Positions 46,690 through 59,380 of a stretch of 64,000 bases of DNA are shown piece by piece (the stretch's first letter is position 1; each line of letters opens with the position of its first letter). Below the pieces are notes generated by a model. It ran no database searches. It was not told where the DNA came from and saw only the letters and a program-made list of their open reading frames with translations. The stretch comes from Sarcomyxa edulis (lineage: Eukaryota; Basidiomycota; Agaricomycetes; Agaricales; Mycenaceae): contig QUOL01000020.1 in NCBI GenBank assembly GCA_009761415.1, forward strand, positions 186,001 through 250,000, given 5' to 3'. Both the position numbers and the translations under genes were made by a program.

Positions 46690-48525
46690 CCAAAAAGTGA
46701 TTGTCTGCCTTAGGGCCATATCATCTAGAACTTCTTCTTGCCTCTTTTTACATACATTTCCAATGATAGTCTCTGATGTTTTGTGCTTGTATAATAGCCA
46801 CATGGAACCAAAATTCTGTGAAATAAACTGTGCTGCTGGAAAAGCATGATCTATCCCTATAAACTTGCATTTTATCTGATATATCTTGATACATTACTTT
46901 GACTGAAATTCAAATATTGAAAAAGTGAGATATCTTGTGAAATCTCTGTAAGATATCTTGAGAGATCCTTCACTCAAGATTCAGACAAGTGAAAAGTTCA
47001 GATATCTTGGGGAAATCAAAGAAAAATCACCGAAATCACAAGATCTTCAAGATTTTGAGATTTTTCTGAAATATTCTGATTTAGGTTTTCCCTGATGAAC
47101 TCCATCCTTTCCCTCTAGATACTCCCACTTCACCATAGCTCACCATGTCCGATGGTTCAAGTTTACAGAAAACGGTTTCTTCGAGCACATCCGATCGCGC
47201 TTTGGTCACGCAGAGCTGTTAGACACTCCAATTCTAGGTGTATCCCCACCCCCAGCCCTAGTAAGTAAGTATATCACTTTTCAGGAAATTGTATAGTATC
47301 TAACTCTGTATAATGCTGTGTAGCCGCTGTCTCCGGACCCAACTTCCCATTGTCAAACCTGGCCCACACTTCCCTTCCTTTTGATGCTTCCCTCGAAGCA
47401 ACGGGAAACGAGACGAGGCAAAGGGGAACGAGCTGAGGCAACGCGAACGAAACGAGACGACGGGGAACGAAGCCAGGCGATGGGAAATGATACGAGGCAA
47501 TGGAGAGCAATACAAAGGGACGGGGAGGGATACGAAGGGACAGGGAACAATGTGAGGGGACGGGGAATGATGTGAGGGGACGGGGAACGATGTGAGGGGA
47601 CGGGGAGGGATCCAAGGGGACAGGGAGCAATATAAGGCGACGGGAAGCGATACAATGGGACGGGGAACGGTGCGAGGGGACGGGGAGCGATGCAAGGCAA
47701 CGGGAGCGATACGAGGCAATGGGAGCGATACGAGGCAACGGAGAGCGATGCGAGGCAACGAGAAATGAAGCGAGGCAACAGGGAACGATACGAGCTGAGA
47801 TGGTGAAAGTTGGGGACTGTGCCGGTGAGTCGTGTTGTGGTGTAGTGTATATGTTCTGTACAAGTATGCATAGTAGCCTTCTCGAATACAAATCATTTGG
47901 AAGTTTAATGGTATTATTAGTAAGTGTACAATACAGGTATTAATGTCTAATGTTTAACAGATCTACAGCAAATCTATGGAGGTCTACGGAGATCTACAGA
48001 GAACCCTGTAGAAGTAGGCCTTTTTGCCGGAGTCATTCATAGAGACTAGGGCAACCTATGCAGCTCTATAAACCCAAGGACCCATACCATGGGATCTTTG
48101 GGTCTATGGCTCTCTACGGAGATCTCTATAGATCTTCGTAGGGGTATACTAGTTTGCTGATGTTGGGAGCGGTGCTAAAGAATGGGTCGGTTCGCTTCAT
48201 TTGCCCGGTGATTATTTTCCCCACCCATTTGTTCCGAAGCTACGAGTCTGACAGCCGTCAAAGATTTAAAGGAGCATATAGTCAAACAGATAAACGTTGA
48301 ATGGCAACGACATCGAGATGTCCCTCTTCTTCCGTGAGCTTCACTTTGATCTTTACTTCAGCCAGTCAACTAAACTTTACACGGTCACAGTGATGAAGTC
48401 AGCATCCGTTAGCACGACAATCAAACCCTTCAACCCAATACATCTACACTTACATTACAGGAATTCTACGATTTCTATACCCAGCCAAGAATGGCAGCAA
48501 GCTTCCCCAATTCTATTCCTCCGGT
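46690..48525. other. gene-free stretch with tandem and inverted repeats
   Basis: Sequence just right of the large transposon (46850-47110) is A/T-rich with recurring AAGATATCTTG-like motifs. From 47380 to 47800 a tandem array is found. From 47960 to 48150 there are several facing copies of CTACGGAGATCT. The stretch 48300-48525 may hold 5' exons of the alpha-kinase gene. Confidence 0.5.
47380..47800 (+). repeat. degenerate tandem repeat (GACGGGGAACGATGYGAGG-type units)
   Basis: About 420 bp of roughly 19-bp units. The long Pro/Ser/Leu-rich minus-strand frames that span it exist because the unit has few stops; they are not genes. Confidence 0.85.
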
Positions 48526-49778
48526 ATGGAAAAGCTTAGTCAAGAAGCGGACACCTCTTCTTTGTATCAATTTCTATATCGATATGTCTGCGGTAAGCAA
48601 CGATTCACTGTTGTTGTTGTTGACCCAAGCTCTGAAGTGTGTTTTCATCAGTGGACCAAGCGGTCTGAGGTCCCAACAGAGAATGACAATCCTTCAATGA
48701 TCCGTTCCAGCGTTGCTGGCAGAAGAGCAAGCATGAGGGCGAAACGATCACTTCCTGACAGTGATAACGACGACGATGCGGATGAAGACTCTTCCCGGAA
48801 ACGCACAAGAACTATCACGAGCATCACTAACACGTTGAGTTCCGAGTTTAGACTGTCGAACCGTTCTGAACCCTCGCAGATACATACGCGATCTCAAGTA
48901 ACATTACACAAGATCATTTGCACCATCAACCCTACCACTGGGGAAACTGAATTTGAGGACACGGCCAGCACCATCACAGGACACATCCGAGATAACTCAT
49001 TCAGTTGTGGAAGAATGAAGCACGCATATACTGTGAGCACCTACGCCATGTCAATTTGTGAGTAACTAGCTTACACTTTCTAGCTGACCACTCAGGATGG
49101 CAAGCAACTCGTTGCGAAACGGTTTTTTCGCCTAACCGATGAAAGCGAATCCGACGCCACCGCAGACACCAATTTCGACTTCAATTTCAAATCTTCCAAC
49201 GTATCGGTGCTCGATAACAAGAGGGAAGTTCAGGCCGAGTTGTCTAGACTTGTAATTGGCCAGTGGTTCCTGAACGCCTTCTTCAGACATGCCCGTGGCT
49301 GCGGCGTCGAAGTCGACACTAGTAAGGAAACATATATACTCTCTTCAGACCTACTGACTGCATCTATCTTCAGGTATCTCTTTTGCCAAGGCCTACTTAG
49401 GGCTGGAGATCAATACCCCCAGTATTGCTTCCGGCGTCGTCGATATCAATAATCCAGAAGGTTTGACCTGGCTCATTGAAGGACAACGGCCCATGTCAGT
49501 CATTCGGTACAGCGGCACTCTGGCTCATCCAACCCAACGGAACGATCTTCGGAGCTTGACGATATTCGCTTTTGCCCATTTCGTTTACGGACATAGCAAT
49601 AGCACTTTAATCTTCGCGGATATCCAAGGTATGTCAAATTAGTCTGTCTTAGTTATTATTTTGTACGGTTACTCAAGATTACTCGGACTCCCTTCTCTAT
49701 CGGTAGGCACTCCTACTCAAGTAAAGGGAAAGGATGGTCTCATTCTCTTCGATGTGATGACGCACACTGTCGACGGGT
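48526..49778 (+). pseudogene. alpha-kinase (MHCK/EF2K-type) family gene, truncated at the 3' end
   Basis: The N-terminal part contains MEKLSQEADTSSLYQFLYRY and an acidic stretch. The kinase region follows across introns: SCGRMKHAYT, DGKQLVAKRFFRL (the VAKRF lysine), VIGQWFLNAFFRHARG, SIASGVVDINNPEGLTWLIE, SVIRYSGTLAHP, SLTIFAFAHFVYGHSNSTLI, FADIQGTP, and GKDGLILFDVMTHTVDG. This is the fungal alpha-kinase family, serine/threonine kinases unrelated to ordinary kinases. After THTVDG the expected Gly-rich GDFG-like tail is missing. The sequence instead enters G-rich DNA with LTR-like features at about 49.78 kb. The start is uncertain, as exons upstream of 48526 are likely. The kinase is probably inactive without its last segment; that is inference. 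Confidence 0.62.
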
Positions 49779-51024
49779 ATGTCAGACAAGGGGGCTCCGG
49801 ACCTGGAATCCCGGACATCACGTGGAGGGGGGGAGGGGGTGCCCGAGGCCAATATTTTTTTTTTCGACCACCCGAGGAAAAATACCAATAACGCGCCGTA
49901 GGCGTCTTGGTGATGAAATATGTATGTATTAGCCAAGAAAACATTCAAACTAATCTTTAAGACCTTCATCGGGGCATTTATATCCTGTACTCAACCATTT
50001 TTTTCTGTAAGCAACCTGCTCGAATTCGGATGACCGCAATTTGATGTGAACATGCACTCAAGCTCATTGAATGTGATTTAACTATATGTTATGCATATTT
50101 TTTATATACATAAACATTAAATTGAAGGAGGGTTCGGGAGCCATGAGCCGTCCTCGAGACTCAGCGAAGCCACTCATAAGATGAGTTGAAGATGAGTGTG
50201 AGAGGTGTTTGGGAGATGATGTGGGCAGCTCATGATGTGGAGAGGAGGATGAGTTGAGTGTACATATATATATGGGTATTGTGAAGCACAGTGTGGTTCT
50301 ATACTGTGTGCAAGATATACTCGATGGTTGTGTTCAAGTTGTGTCGAACTTCAGTCGAAGACGCGCGGCGTGACTGTGTCACCATATGTGACAAAAGGTA
50401 CTTCGGCTTCTCGGATGGGTCATGTGCACCTTCCTAATCGGGAATTATATTCCCGCGGGGGAGGGAGGGAGGGGTCGCTCGAGGCCAGAAAAAATTTATT
50501 CGACGTGATGTCATATTTTCCATTTGGTGGACCCCCTTGAAGCTACCTCTCGCACTGTGCGGCGCTCCTCACAGACCCTTGTTAACGAAGACTACCAAAG
50601 TGATGGCGATGACAACGACGAGTTTATCGAGGGAAGTCAAATTGAGGATTGAATATTGGCTTCTCAAATTCGAGTTGGGTGACCGTAGTTTTTTTGCTCT
50701 CTACCTATTCAAATCTACAACTATATTAGCATCTCAGGTGCTCTAATCATCGTTCATTCATAGCTATACATCTGATAAATCCTTCTAATACTTCCTCGAC
50801 CGATACTTACTGGTCCTTTGTCGAGCATGTGACGTTGCTGAGCTGTGACTTACTGTGACACCGCGAGTCGCGAGTTGAAAATGAACCGCGTCGCTCCCGC
50901 CTACTCTACCCGATTCTGATATACTTAGACTCGCTGATGTCGGTTCAATCCTAGAAGCAAAAAATGGGCGTACAGAAAGGACGCATCAGGTTACATCTAC
51001 AAATGCATCTATGGATGCCCTATC
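49779..51024. other. A/T-rich insertion-like stretch, possible solo LTR; no gene
   Basis: Two diverged G-rich blocks (49820-49880 and 50450-50515), each followed by CGAGGCC and a run of T or A, lie about 630 bp apart in the same orientation. Between them is TATATATATGGG with downstream sequence resembling LTR transcription starts. The region directly abuts the truncated alpha-kinase. The inverted repeat copy at 50842-50917 is also here. A short frame at 50541-50653 (RRSSQTLVNEDYQSDGDDND) may be an orphan exon. Confidence 0.35.
50842..50917 (-). repeat. dispersed repeat, inverted copy of 13936-14002
   Basis: The block GACACCGCGAGTCGCGAGTT, followed by GAAAATGAACCGCGTCGCTC, is the reverse complement of the left copy. 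The flanks diverge. Confidence 0.55.
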
Positions 51025-53461
51025 TCAAAAATTGTCTCTTCCTTTGGCGGTCTCATTTGCCCAGACACTGACACTCTTCTCTGAGCATCTGAATTCGGCC
51101 CAGCCATCGTCGCCAATGACTACTTCGCCTGAGAAATAAGACAATATTCAGTAAAAATATTCACCGCTCCCTGAAGGCAGCCCACATACCTTGGTGCCAA
51201 CCAAGTATATCGGTCCATTTCTCTCCGGCGTGTTCCTACAAAAGACTCAATCAGAACAGACACAATGGAGCCACGGCTATAATATGAGACCCACACTGCC
51301 AACTTCCATGCGTTTGAACCTAAGGACAGCAAAGGAGTAAGGTCAGATATATATGCTCATTAGGTGCTCTTGAGAATGTAACATACCCTTCTGCACCGTT
51401 ACAAATAACAACCGCACATCCATCATGTACTTCATCACCCATCCTTACCCACCTATCCAATATCCAGTATCAGAGCAATGTGATGGAAGAAAAGCAAAGA
51501 AAACGACGCACCCAACACAGTTCGGATGATCCCAATAGTCTCTGAGTTCTCCATACGCGAACAATTTTCGCGCCTTGATGAGATCACTCAATTGGGAGAC
51601 AGCTTGTTGGGGATTATCTCCTCCTGTTCCGTAGAGATCGCCCCAGAATACGCAACTAGACGAGATTATAAGTGAATATGCGGCGTCGAGTGAAGTGCGG
51701 AACACGTACGGATATCCATCAGGACGGAGGAGAATCAGGGCATACGCTAATGGTTTGAACGACGGAGGAACCCAACTCTCCAAAGCTTGACCGGGTTGCT
51801 ATTCACCGAAAGAAAGCAACAGAGCATCTCGTGCTTGAGTGGCATTTCTTTAAAAGGACAGAACAGGGTTTCTTACCGTACTATCAAGAGAGCTATCAAT
51901 ACACGAGAAGAGACAGATAGCCAAATCACACTCAACTCGTGATTATCGACTAAAGTGACAGCATCGATGGGTCTTTTCTGGACGACGGTATCGTCCCAAA
52001 TCTGGCGCATGTCATAATCTTGGCCTCGTTCACCGGCTTCTTTGAAGTTGTAGTGTAGTGGTGCATCGAAAACACTAAACTAGTGACAGAGACAACAAGG
52101 AGTCAGCAACAAGATGAAGAACAAAAACACATAAAGAGATAAATATCTGAACCTGAGTTCCGAGTCCATCCAAATAAGATTCCAGATCTTGGACCGAGTC
52201 CTTCCAGAACTCGCCTACAGCAAACATCTTGGGCATATCGGTACCAGCGCGGACCTCCTGTACGAAATCCGAGATGAAACTTTTGTCGATATGCTGTTAA
52301 TCGAAAGCAACATCAGAACGGAAGATAAAATCACGAAGTTATGAGCGAGAGAAAATCAAAGAACCTTGACAGCGTCAAAACGAAATCCAGCTGCACCGAT
52401 CTCGTGTATGATCCACTTACCCCACTCGATGATATCAGCCCGTGCATCGGGGTGTTTATGGTCGATATCTGCTCCCACTGTAAGTCGAATACGTACCAGT
52501 CAGTCAAATCCCGACGAAAGAGGAGCAAGTGAAATAGAAATCGTACTCAGATAATCGTAATTCTTATTTTCTCCGTCGACACCTTCAGCCCATGACTTCC
52601 CATCTCCGTGAATCCTGAAGATAGCGCTCTTTCCCCCGTCATTATTGTAGTCCACTCCGGTAAAGTGGTTGAAGCTCCATTTGAGGTCAGAATACTATAA
52701 GCATCCGTAAGTCTGATAAAACAATTCGACGAGACTACATTACTCACTTTGTCACCGCGTCCTGGAAAATCGAAACCAGTCCATCCCTAACAAGTATAGC
52801 TGTAAGATAGAGCTCGTAGATGGGATTTGCACACATACATACCTCAATATCATAAAGGTCAGAAACCTCTTGAGTCCGATCGTTATTATCGACTTCAACT
52901 GCGGCAAAGCGCTCTGCTCTATCCGCTCCGAATCTGGTCATGTCAAGTCAAGACTCGTAAGAATAATTCGAGAGAAATTGGCACGAAGACACGTACCTAT
53001 GATTCAGGACAGCATCAACATACGAAACGATACCGACGTCTTTCGCTTTCTTGATAGCAGCGATCAACTCTTCTTTGGTTCCCCAGTTGGTTCTGACTCC
53101 GCCTTTCTGGTCGAACTCGCCGAGATCGTATAAGTCGTAGACGTCGTATCCTACGCTTTCCTGTCCAGAGGCTTTGGTTGGTGCTGTGTCAACGGTGATG
53201 CGTGAGTATATGGACGGAAAATAGTGGTGTGATCTGCGTACGAGGAAGCCAGAGTGCCGTTATGCCTATGTCGGCGAGCTCAGAAGCCAATCCCTCTATC
53301 TTGTTCCAATGTACTCCTCCACCCTCGACATACCATTCGAATGCTTGCAGCTGCAAAAATAAACGCGTAAATCATCAGGACGATGTGGATACTTAGACAG
53401 TACGAACCAACGTATAGTTCTGATTTTTGCTGGAATATTCAGCATTTGCATCACTGGACAT
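51025..53461 (-). CDS. GH13 alpha-amylase (intracellular type)
   Basis: Hydrolyses internal alpha-1,4 bonds of starch or glycogen. It opens MSSDANAEYSSKNQNYT with no signal peptide, so a cytosolic or cell-wall glucan role is likely rather than secretion. The barrel reads LQAFEWYVEGGGVHWNKI, DIGITALWLPP, SVGYDVYDLYDLGEFDQKGG, then the four conserved regions: DAVLNHR (I), GFRFDAVK with the nucleophile Asp (II), AVGEFW with the acid/base Glu (III), and VDNHD (IV). Region IV is completed only after splicing a 16-bp micro-exon near 51900. GWTGFDFPGRGDKYSDL lies between I and II. The C-terminal domain ends WANETAKGRDNF at 51025. It has about a dozen short introns. It resembles bacterial-type GH13_5 enzymes common in basidiomycetes. 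No lesion is seen. Confidence 0.85.
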
Positions 53462-54863
53462 GATGTATGATTTGGAAAGAGGGAAGGTGATGTGGTTTTG
53501 GTGCAACGAGTACTTGAAATCCTGGCAGATATATACTCGGCACGGATAAGGACTCGACTCTAGATCTAATCCGGGGTTGATTGGAAATACATGACGTCGT
53601 GCCCTGCTCTTCTTTCTTGCTCCATCTTCGTGTGTTTCGGTTGCGTGTAAGAATGAAGATGACGAAGAGATGGAGAGAGATGGTGGCGGATGGAGAGATC
53701 AAGAAGAGATGCTATTCTGGGGAAGGGCATCCCTGTGGCACGGTCGCGAGGTCCGCGCGCGTCGCGACGCGTCGATATAGTATGACGGTTCCTTTGTACA
53801 AAAAATAATTTCCGCGCGCTCTCTGTTCTTAACCGCGCGCGAGACAATGGCGCGCGCGCGCGCGAACATCTCAAAGAGAAAAAATAGAGTATATTGGAGA
53901 TAGTGTACATAAGACTAGTATTACCTGTCCAGAGACTGGATTCAGACAAGCCATCACAATCTTTCCCAAACAACTTTGCAAGAATGTGGGAGCAGTCCCA
54001 GTCCAGAGCCACAGACGGAGACCAAGACGATAGATGGCGAAGGTGCGAGTTGATGGGTCGTCGAGCTTTGGTGAGTTTCCAAGATGCGCAGTCGCCGATT
54101 TGCAGTGCGTGCTCGGAAGTGATGTCCTCGAGTGGTTTACAGAGTGAGGCACGTAATGCAGGCTCGACATACTCCATGATATCGTACTGCTTCGTTAGTT
54201 AGAGCTGGAGAACGGGCGTGAAATCCTCGGGGAGTGGTAAATTTTGGTTACGGTCTCAATGCGGACAGCGGATCGGAAATCGGAAGTGTTGAGGTGTCAC
54301 GGAAGATCCCGCCTCTTGGGTGTCGGGGTCGGAGTCAGTCGGACATCGAAAACGATCCCGAGATCATCGAACTCGAAGCTCCGGGACTTATAAAATCAAT
54401 GGGGACCGGCAACCCCTGCCAAATTTAAACTCCGACACCTGCAGTAAAACATGGTAGACACAATTTTATCCGTGTAAACTCAGTTTAAGATATAGTGAAG
54501 GTAGAAAATATACTGGCAATGCCCTTCTAAAAAGATCCTTGGGAGTGAAATTTCCGAATTTTACTTGTTCAAACTTCCCCTGCTCGATCTTGGTGGCTCG
54601 GCGATCAGTGTTAATGCTTATCGACCTTTAGAAAAAAAATTGGTCCCAAGAATCTTCCTGAATTAGACCAAATTGCATATACCGAAGGTTGTTTGAGTCG
54701 CATATGAGGTGTACCATCTCACGACGATTTCACTCGAAGATAGTAAAGACCTCTTACCTTAAAAGGAAATTTATCGCGATCGAGCGCAGAGGCGCATTAA
54801 ATTTCAAATGGAAAGGTTGAGTGACCGTGGTGACATGTCTCTCTCTCTCTTGATGCTACACCA
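53462..54863. other. intergenic; relic of a minus-strand gene cut by a CG-rich repeat
   Basis: A minus-strand frame starting at 54177 (MEYVEPALRASLCKPLEDIT, then HLSSWSPSVALDWDCSHILA) looks coding for about 100 residues. It runs into the CGCGCG repeat at 53864 and stops making sense. I do not recognise the family. Nothing else is seen. Confidence 0.3.
53776..53864 (+). repeat. CG-rich element end, inverted copy at 63583
   Basis: The sequence runs ATGACGGTTCCTTTGTACAA, then AAAAATAATTTCCGCGCGCT, then CTGTTCTTAACCGCGCGCG and a (CG)n tract. The reverse complement recurs at 63583-63670 with few differences. These two could be termini of a larger (about 9.9 kb) inserted unit or two solo copies. 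Confidence 0.65.
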
Positions 54864-55148
54864 ATGGCCCGTGGCCGGTCTAGGCTTCAGCGTGCTCACA
54901 GTCTAAGAAACTTACAACCTATCAATTATCCAGTGCGCAACAAGGAAAACATCGATCCCAATTGGGCCGGCATCACTTCTCAGCTCCAAGATCGAGTCTC
55001 TACATCTGAACGTGCACTGAGGGAAGCATCCCGCAGAGCTGACAACAATGCTCGGAAACTCCACAACAAGACGCGAGAGGCCAATCGCGCCAAAGCTGCA
55101 CATGACCGTCTTCGTCTCGAGAGAACGCGAATGCAGGCCGCGCTGTGA
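54864..55148 (+). CDS. N-terminal exon of the large transposon-associated gene
   Basis: It encodes MARGRSRLQRAHSLRNLQPI, then RNKENIDPNWAGI and a coiled coil (RVSTSERALREASRRADNNA), ending MQAAL at a TGA. In the related Agaricomycete family a similar KEN-type start and coiled coil lead into the region found here from 56.8 kb. The stop at 55146-55148 and 1.7 kb of unrelated sequence separate the two, so the gene is either broken here or has an unusually large intron. Confidence 0.45.
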   Translation: MARGRSRLQRAHSLRNLQPINYPVRNKENIDPNWAGITSQLQDRVSTSERALREASRRADNNARKLHNKTREANRAKAAHDRLRLERTRMQAAL

Positions 55149-56810
55149 GGATGCCAGCATCCCCAGCCAAGGAATCGACAACTATACAACAACCTACTCT
55201 TATGCGACTCCCCAGACATAGCTAACTACAGAGATACTGGTGGTATTACCACAAACGACTTACTTTTCGAATGACCGGACACTGAAAGACACCAAGTACT
55301 CACTACTTGACGGTTCCTCTCCGAAAGCGGCCTCTTCATCCACTCACGAAATGCTAACCCGCCTTCGGTCACGTCTCAGAACGTTTCGGAATACTTGAAA
55401 TCACACACGAACAACTTCTCCGAAGGAAATCTACCGCCAGAACCCAATTCCCTATCGTCGTTTCACCTGACCGAAAGCCCAATATACTCGATCACCTCTC
55501 CGCAGCCCCCTAGATCCTTCGGACAGATCCCAAATCGTTTTAGCGGGCTCCCTTTCACCTCTAGAAGACCTCATCGAGAGATACTTCACCGACAAAACAT
55601 CGCCACCAGTCGACATACCGCCAACGTGATGCTTGCTGCCCTGAGCTGTTCTTCCTATCAAATCGGACATATTCCCTTTACATTGCGATCTCAATTCACA
55701 CCTTTCCATGCATCTGGACGCCTCGTTAAGACCTCCGTCCACCCTGACCAAGTGGTGCTATGGAATATTCTTCCCTCTGTGTTTATCACATGACACAGCA
55801 CTTGTAAGCGAGGTATCGCCCGCTAGCAAAGACACTACAGGTCTCCGCCTAGCAACCCACATCAAATTCACTCTTCTCGGACAACTTTGGCCGTCGCATC
55901 TTGGAAAAATCTATCGGAAGCTCCCCATCATCCTGCTCACTCGGACATGTTTCATCCCTTCACAAATTCACCTTGCAACGCTTTCAGAAAACACCTCAGG
56001 CCCTAACCTTTCACACTGAGCGAGGTTCGGACACATCAAAACCAATACCGGATCTGTTTCATCATTGGAGATCTCGGGGACCTTGGGATGGCACTCGGGG
56101 TGAAGAATTAGGCAAGGACAGGGAAGGAATTCATATATAAAGTAGGATAGGATACGGAGAACGGTAGATAGAACCAGTGTGGACGTGAACCAGAGGAACA
56201 TACCCGAATCGACCAACTACCCAGTCACTCTCTATAGGAATTCTATCTCTTTCTCATACTTCTGAAACCGAGACAAGGAAACGATTACAGGAGTCGGTCA
56301 AACAAAGAGAAAAAGACTTGATTCAGCCGGCAGTACCACTCTCGGAAACAAAGGGAGCTCTCCGAAATCAGTTCAGAGCTGTCCGAAACCCTCGAAGCTC
56401 TCCGAAATCAGTTCAGAACTGTCCGAAACCTTCGATAGCTCTCCGAAGACGTTTTATAGCTATACAAAGCATCGGTCAGCTCACCGAAAGCTGTCCGAGG
56501 CCTTCGTAGGTTCTCCAAGAACGAACTTATAGCTGTCCGAAGCCCTCGATAGCTCTCCAAAGACGTTTATAAGCTGTCCAAAGCATCGGTCAGCTCTCCG
56601 ATAGCTGTCCGAAGCCCTCAACGAACCTACAAGTCCGAAGCTTTCCTTACACCTCATCATCTCATACCCACCTCGCCACTGTTTTACGAACACATTATCC
56701 AAATACAAGTCACTGGGCATTAGGATTTCTCGCTACGTAAAATCCCCTCCGAGAAAACGTCACCTTACCCCCTAGAGGCGAACTACAGTTAGGAGTCTAG
56801 CCCATCTACT
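55149..56810. other. non-coding interruption with CTCTCCGAA/CTGTCCGAA repeats
   Basis: No long frame is shared with the flanking gene. From 56340 to 56640 there are many copies of AGCTGTCCGAA, AGCTCTCCGAA and close variants, several of them as parts of roughly 60-bp duplicated blocks. It is probably inserted or decayed sequence inside the transposon-associated gene. Confidence 0.5.
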
Positions 56811-59118
56811 CCTAGCGCCGCAGTCCTCATCACAGCGCGCTCTGCTAAGCGAAGACGCGAGTTGAGGACAGTGAAGGGGGATATGAGGGACCATTTCTTG
56901 AAGGAGAAGGGTGTGGTGACAGAAAGAGCTCGGGAGATGGTCAGAGAGCTCTTGGTAAACCAGGTTCCAGTGGATAAGATCGATGATGTTATTCATATTG
57001 TTGGAAATGGAATCGGAGTCAACATAAAGGACAGAATAAGCCCTCGGACAGCAGGACGGATCATGCAAGAGGCTGGTGTGGCAGCAAAGATGCAAATTGT
57101 CTATGAGGTCGAAGCTGCCAAAGGTAAGGATTAGCGGCAATGTTCTTCGCAATTATGGGGCTATCACTTACAAGCCATGATCAGGATGTGTCCCTAGTAA
57201 TGATGGAACAATGATCAAACACAATACATACGAAGCTCAGCACTTAACCGTTTCAGCTCCAACGTACAAGTCGAGCGTGTCATCCACTCACCGTGACAAA
57301 TCCAATGCCACTACACAGGCAAGCCCCACTATTGCAACTTCTTCGAATCCGAGCACACGTCTGTGTGGAATCAAATCTGCACCCAATCATACGAGTGAGA
57401 CACAATTGAAGGGATGGAAAGAGCTGCGAGACGAGATTTACGCAACGTACAACGATAGCCCCCTTGGTCGCAGTGCTCCCGCGAATGCTCTTGCATTTGC
57501 TGCGTACATCTTGGGACTTGGGTCAGACCATGCGGAAGATCAGAAGAAGCTAGCTCGCCTTATAGCAGAATGGAAACGATTCTGCACGCAGGCTCTTCAC
57601 GGCGAGCAGCTTTTGCAAAAAACTGCCCTCGGAGAGCTACTCCCATATGTGTGGGAGGAGAACGAGCGCAAAATAAAGGATGCAGGAGGTCAGGCAGCCT
57701 GGGATATGCTCTCTGATGAGGAAAAGGACCGAAGAGACCGCGAGGCCTACAACCGGCTATGTGTTCAGTTCGGCGAGAAGGCATGGGCAGCATTATCCGA
57801 TGACAAACGACGCAAAGCCCAACTCTTTGTATGGGCTGGGTGTTGCATGCACAAGGAGATGAACTCGGTGAAGGGAGGAGCAAAGGCAATGTCCGAGTTT
57901 TGGGAAAAGGCTGGTTTGTATGGTCCAATCAAACTAATGAACCGCGACAATGCTGCTGCTGCTGCTACTGGCCCATCGAAAGCTCGGGATAATGCTCTTG
58001 AAGCCTCTCGCGGGGAAGCTGTGAAATTAACGAGCTTGGCAGGTGCCCTTTTCCACCACAAAGATGACAAGAAGGGTCAGCAAGACACGTACCGCATATA
58101 TTTTGAACGCAACCTCGGTTATTCGGTCTGTTTCCCGGGGACGAGCAGTACACGTTTCCAGTCGCATTGCGAAGCTGCAGGCAAGCTCCTAGTCCATCTT
58201 CCTTTTTACCTTGATTTCCTTCTCCTTGTGCGCGATAAAAAGGAGAGTCGCACCTTCAACCACATGGAGATGAACGTATTCGACGGCCTCAAAGACATTC
58301 CAACACTCACGGAGTTAGCGGTTCTTGCTTTATATTTGCAGGCAATTAGCCATCCATATATGTGTGTCGTTCGTGGATCGGGTGACCGACGGATAAACGC
58401 ACTTGAGCTTGGTCCCCTACATGAAAAGGTCAAAAAGCATTGCCAAACTATCATTTCAAAGCCAGACCTTCTTCTTGGACCAGACGCCTCGTTTGAGACG
58501 GGGTCACTGGATGGAAAATCATGGGAAAGGCCGGATATCTTCTACGCAGTCCAGACAATGATGAGCTCCTTGCCTCACCTAAAACCTTGTCTTGTGGCAT
58601 TCTTTGAAGGTGCCCTCGAGACGTGGGAGCGGTTTACCACAGAGTTCGAGGCCGGAGGGGTCATTTCGGGAATGACCCAGGAGGAGAAGAATCGGGTATG
58701 GATACCAGCAACCAATGATGCCAATGAGGGTGCACTTGGGAGTTTGCGGTTGTCATTCCGTCGAGCTCCTCGCATGAGTCTCAGCCAGCACAATGCACGA
58801 GCGATGTACAAGACTAATCAAACGCGAGACTTCATGAATGCCGTCCTAACGCCGGCAGACAAATTGTATCTCCGTTCGGAGGCTCGTCGGGTCGATTCTT
58901 CTGGACTAGAAAGACAGCGACGAGAAAAACAAGCAGAAAACGACCAGAGGGAAGCTGAGGAAGCGAGGGCCAAGGTTGCAGAAAGACAACAGAAAATAGA
59001 TGCTCGAGAGGCAGAATTAGACCAGGTGATACCGCTGTTGGATGTTGCCCAGCTCAAGTCATCAGGGGAAAAGCTCAAAGTCTCGGATATCGTCCTCCAG
59101 ATCAATTGGCATCGACGG

Positions 59119-59125
59119 CACGACA
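59119..59125 (+). repeat. 7-bp target-site duplication (CACGACA), left copy
   Basis: The right copy is 60136-60142. Collapsing the two restores the reading frame of the interrupted gene exactly. Confidence 0.8.
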
Positions 59126-59380
59126 CATTAATGCCAGCTAGTATAGTATTACTTTTCCCCACATGTGTGGTAAAAGTGAAGTGTATAAAATGCCACAAAA
59201 TAGTACTTCATTTGAAGTATTGCTTTTTTTACTTTATACTTGACTGAAACTGAAGTAAAAGGGCTAGTATTACTATACTTTTCAATTACTACCAATCACT
59301 TTCAATGAAGTATTACTTGGTTTTTACTATAGTTTTACTTTATAGTAAAGTAAAACTATCAAAAACAAGTGTTTTCATGG

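Noticed and set aside
47274..47896. Three overlapping 170-205 residue minus-strand frames
   Set aside because: All three frames are open over the same tandem array and give periodic Pro/Arg/Ser peptides, so they are not genes.
53566..54177. 203-residue minus-strand protein
   Set aside because: The first half looks coding, but the rest reads through a CG-repeat and low-complexity Arg-rich sequence. I kept it only as a relic note.
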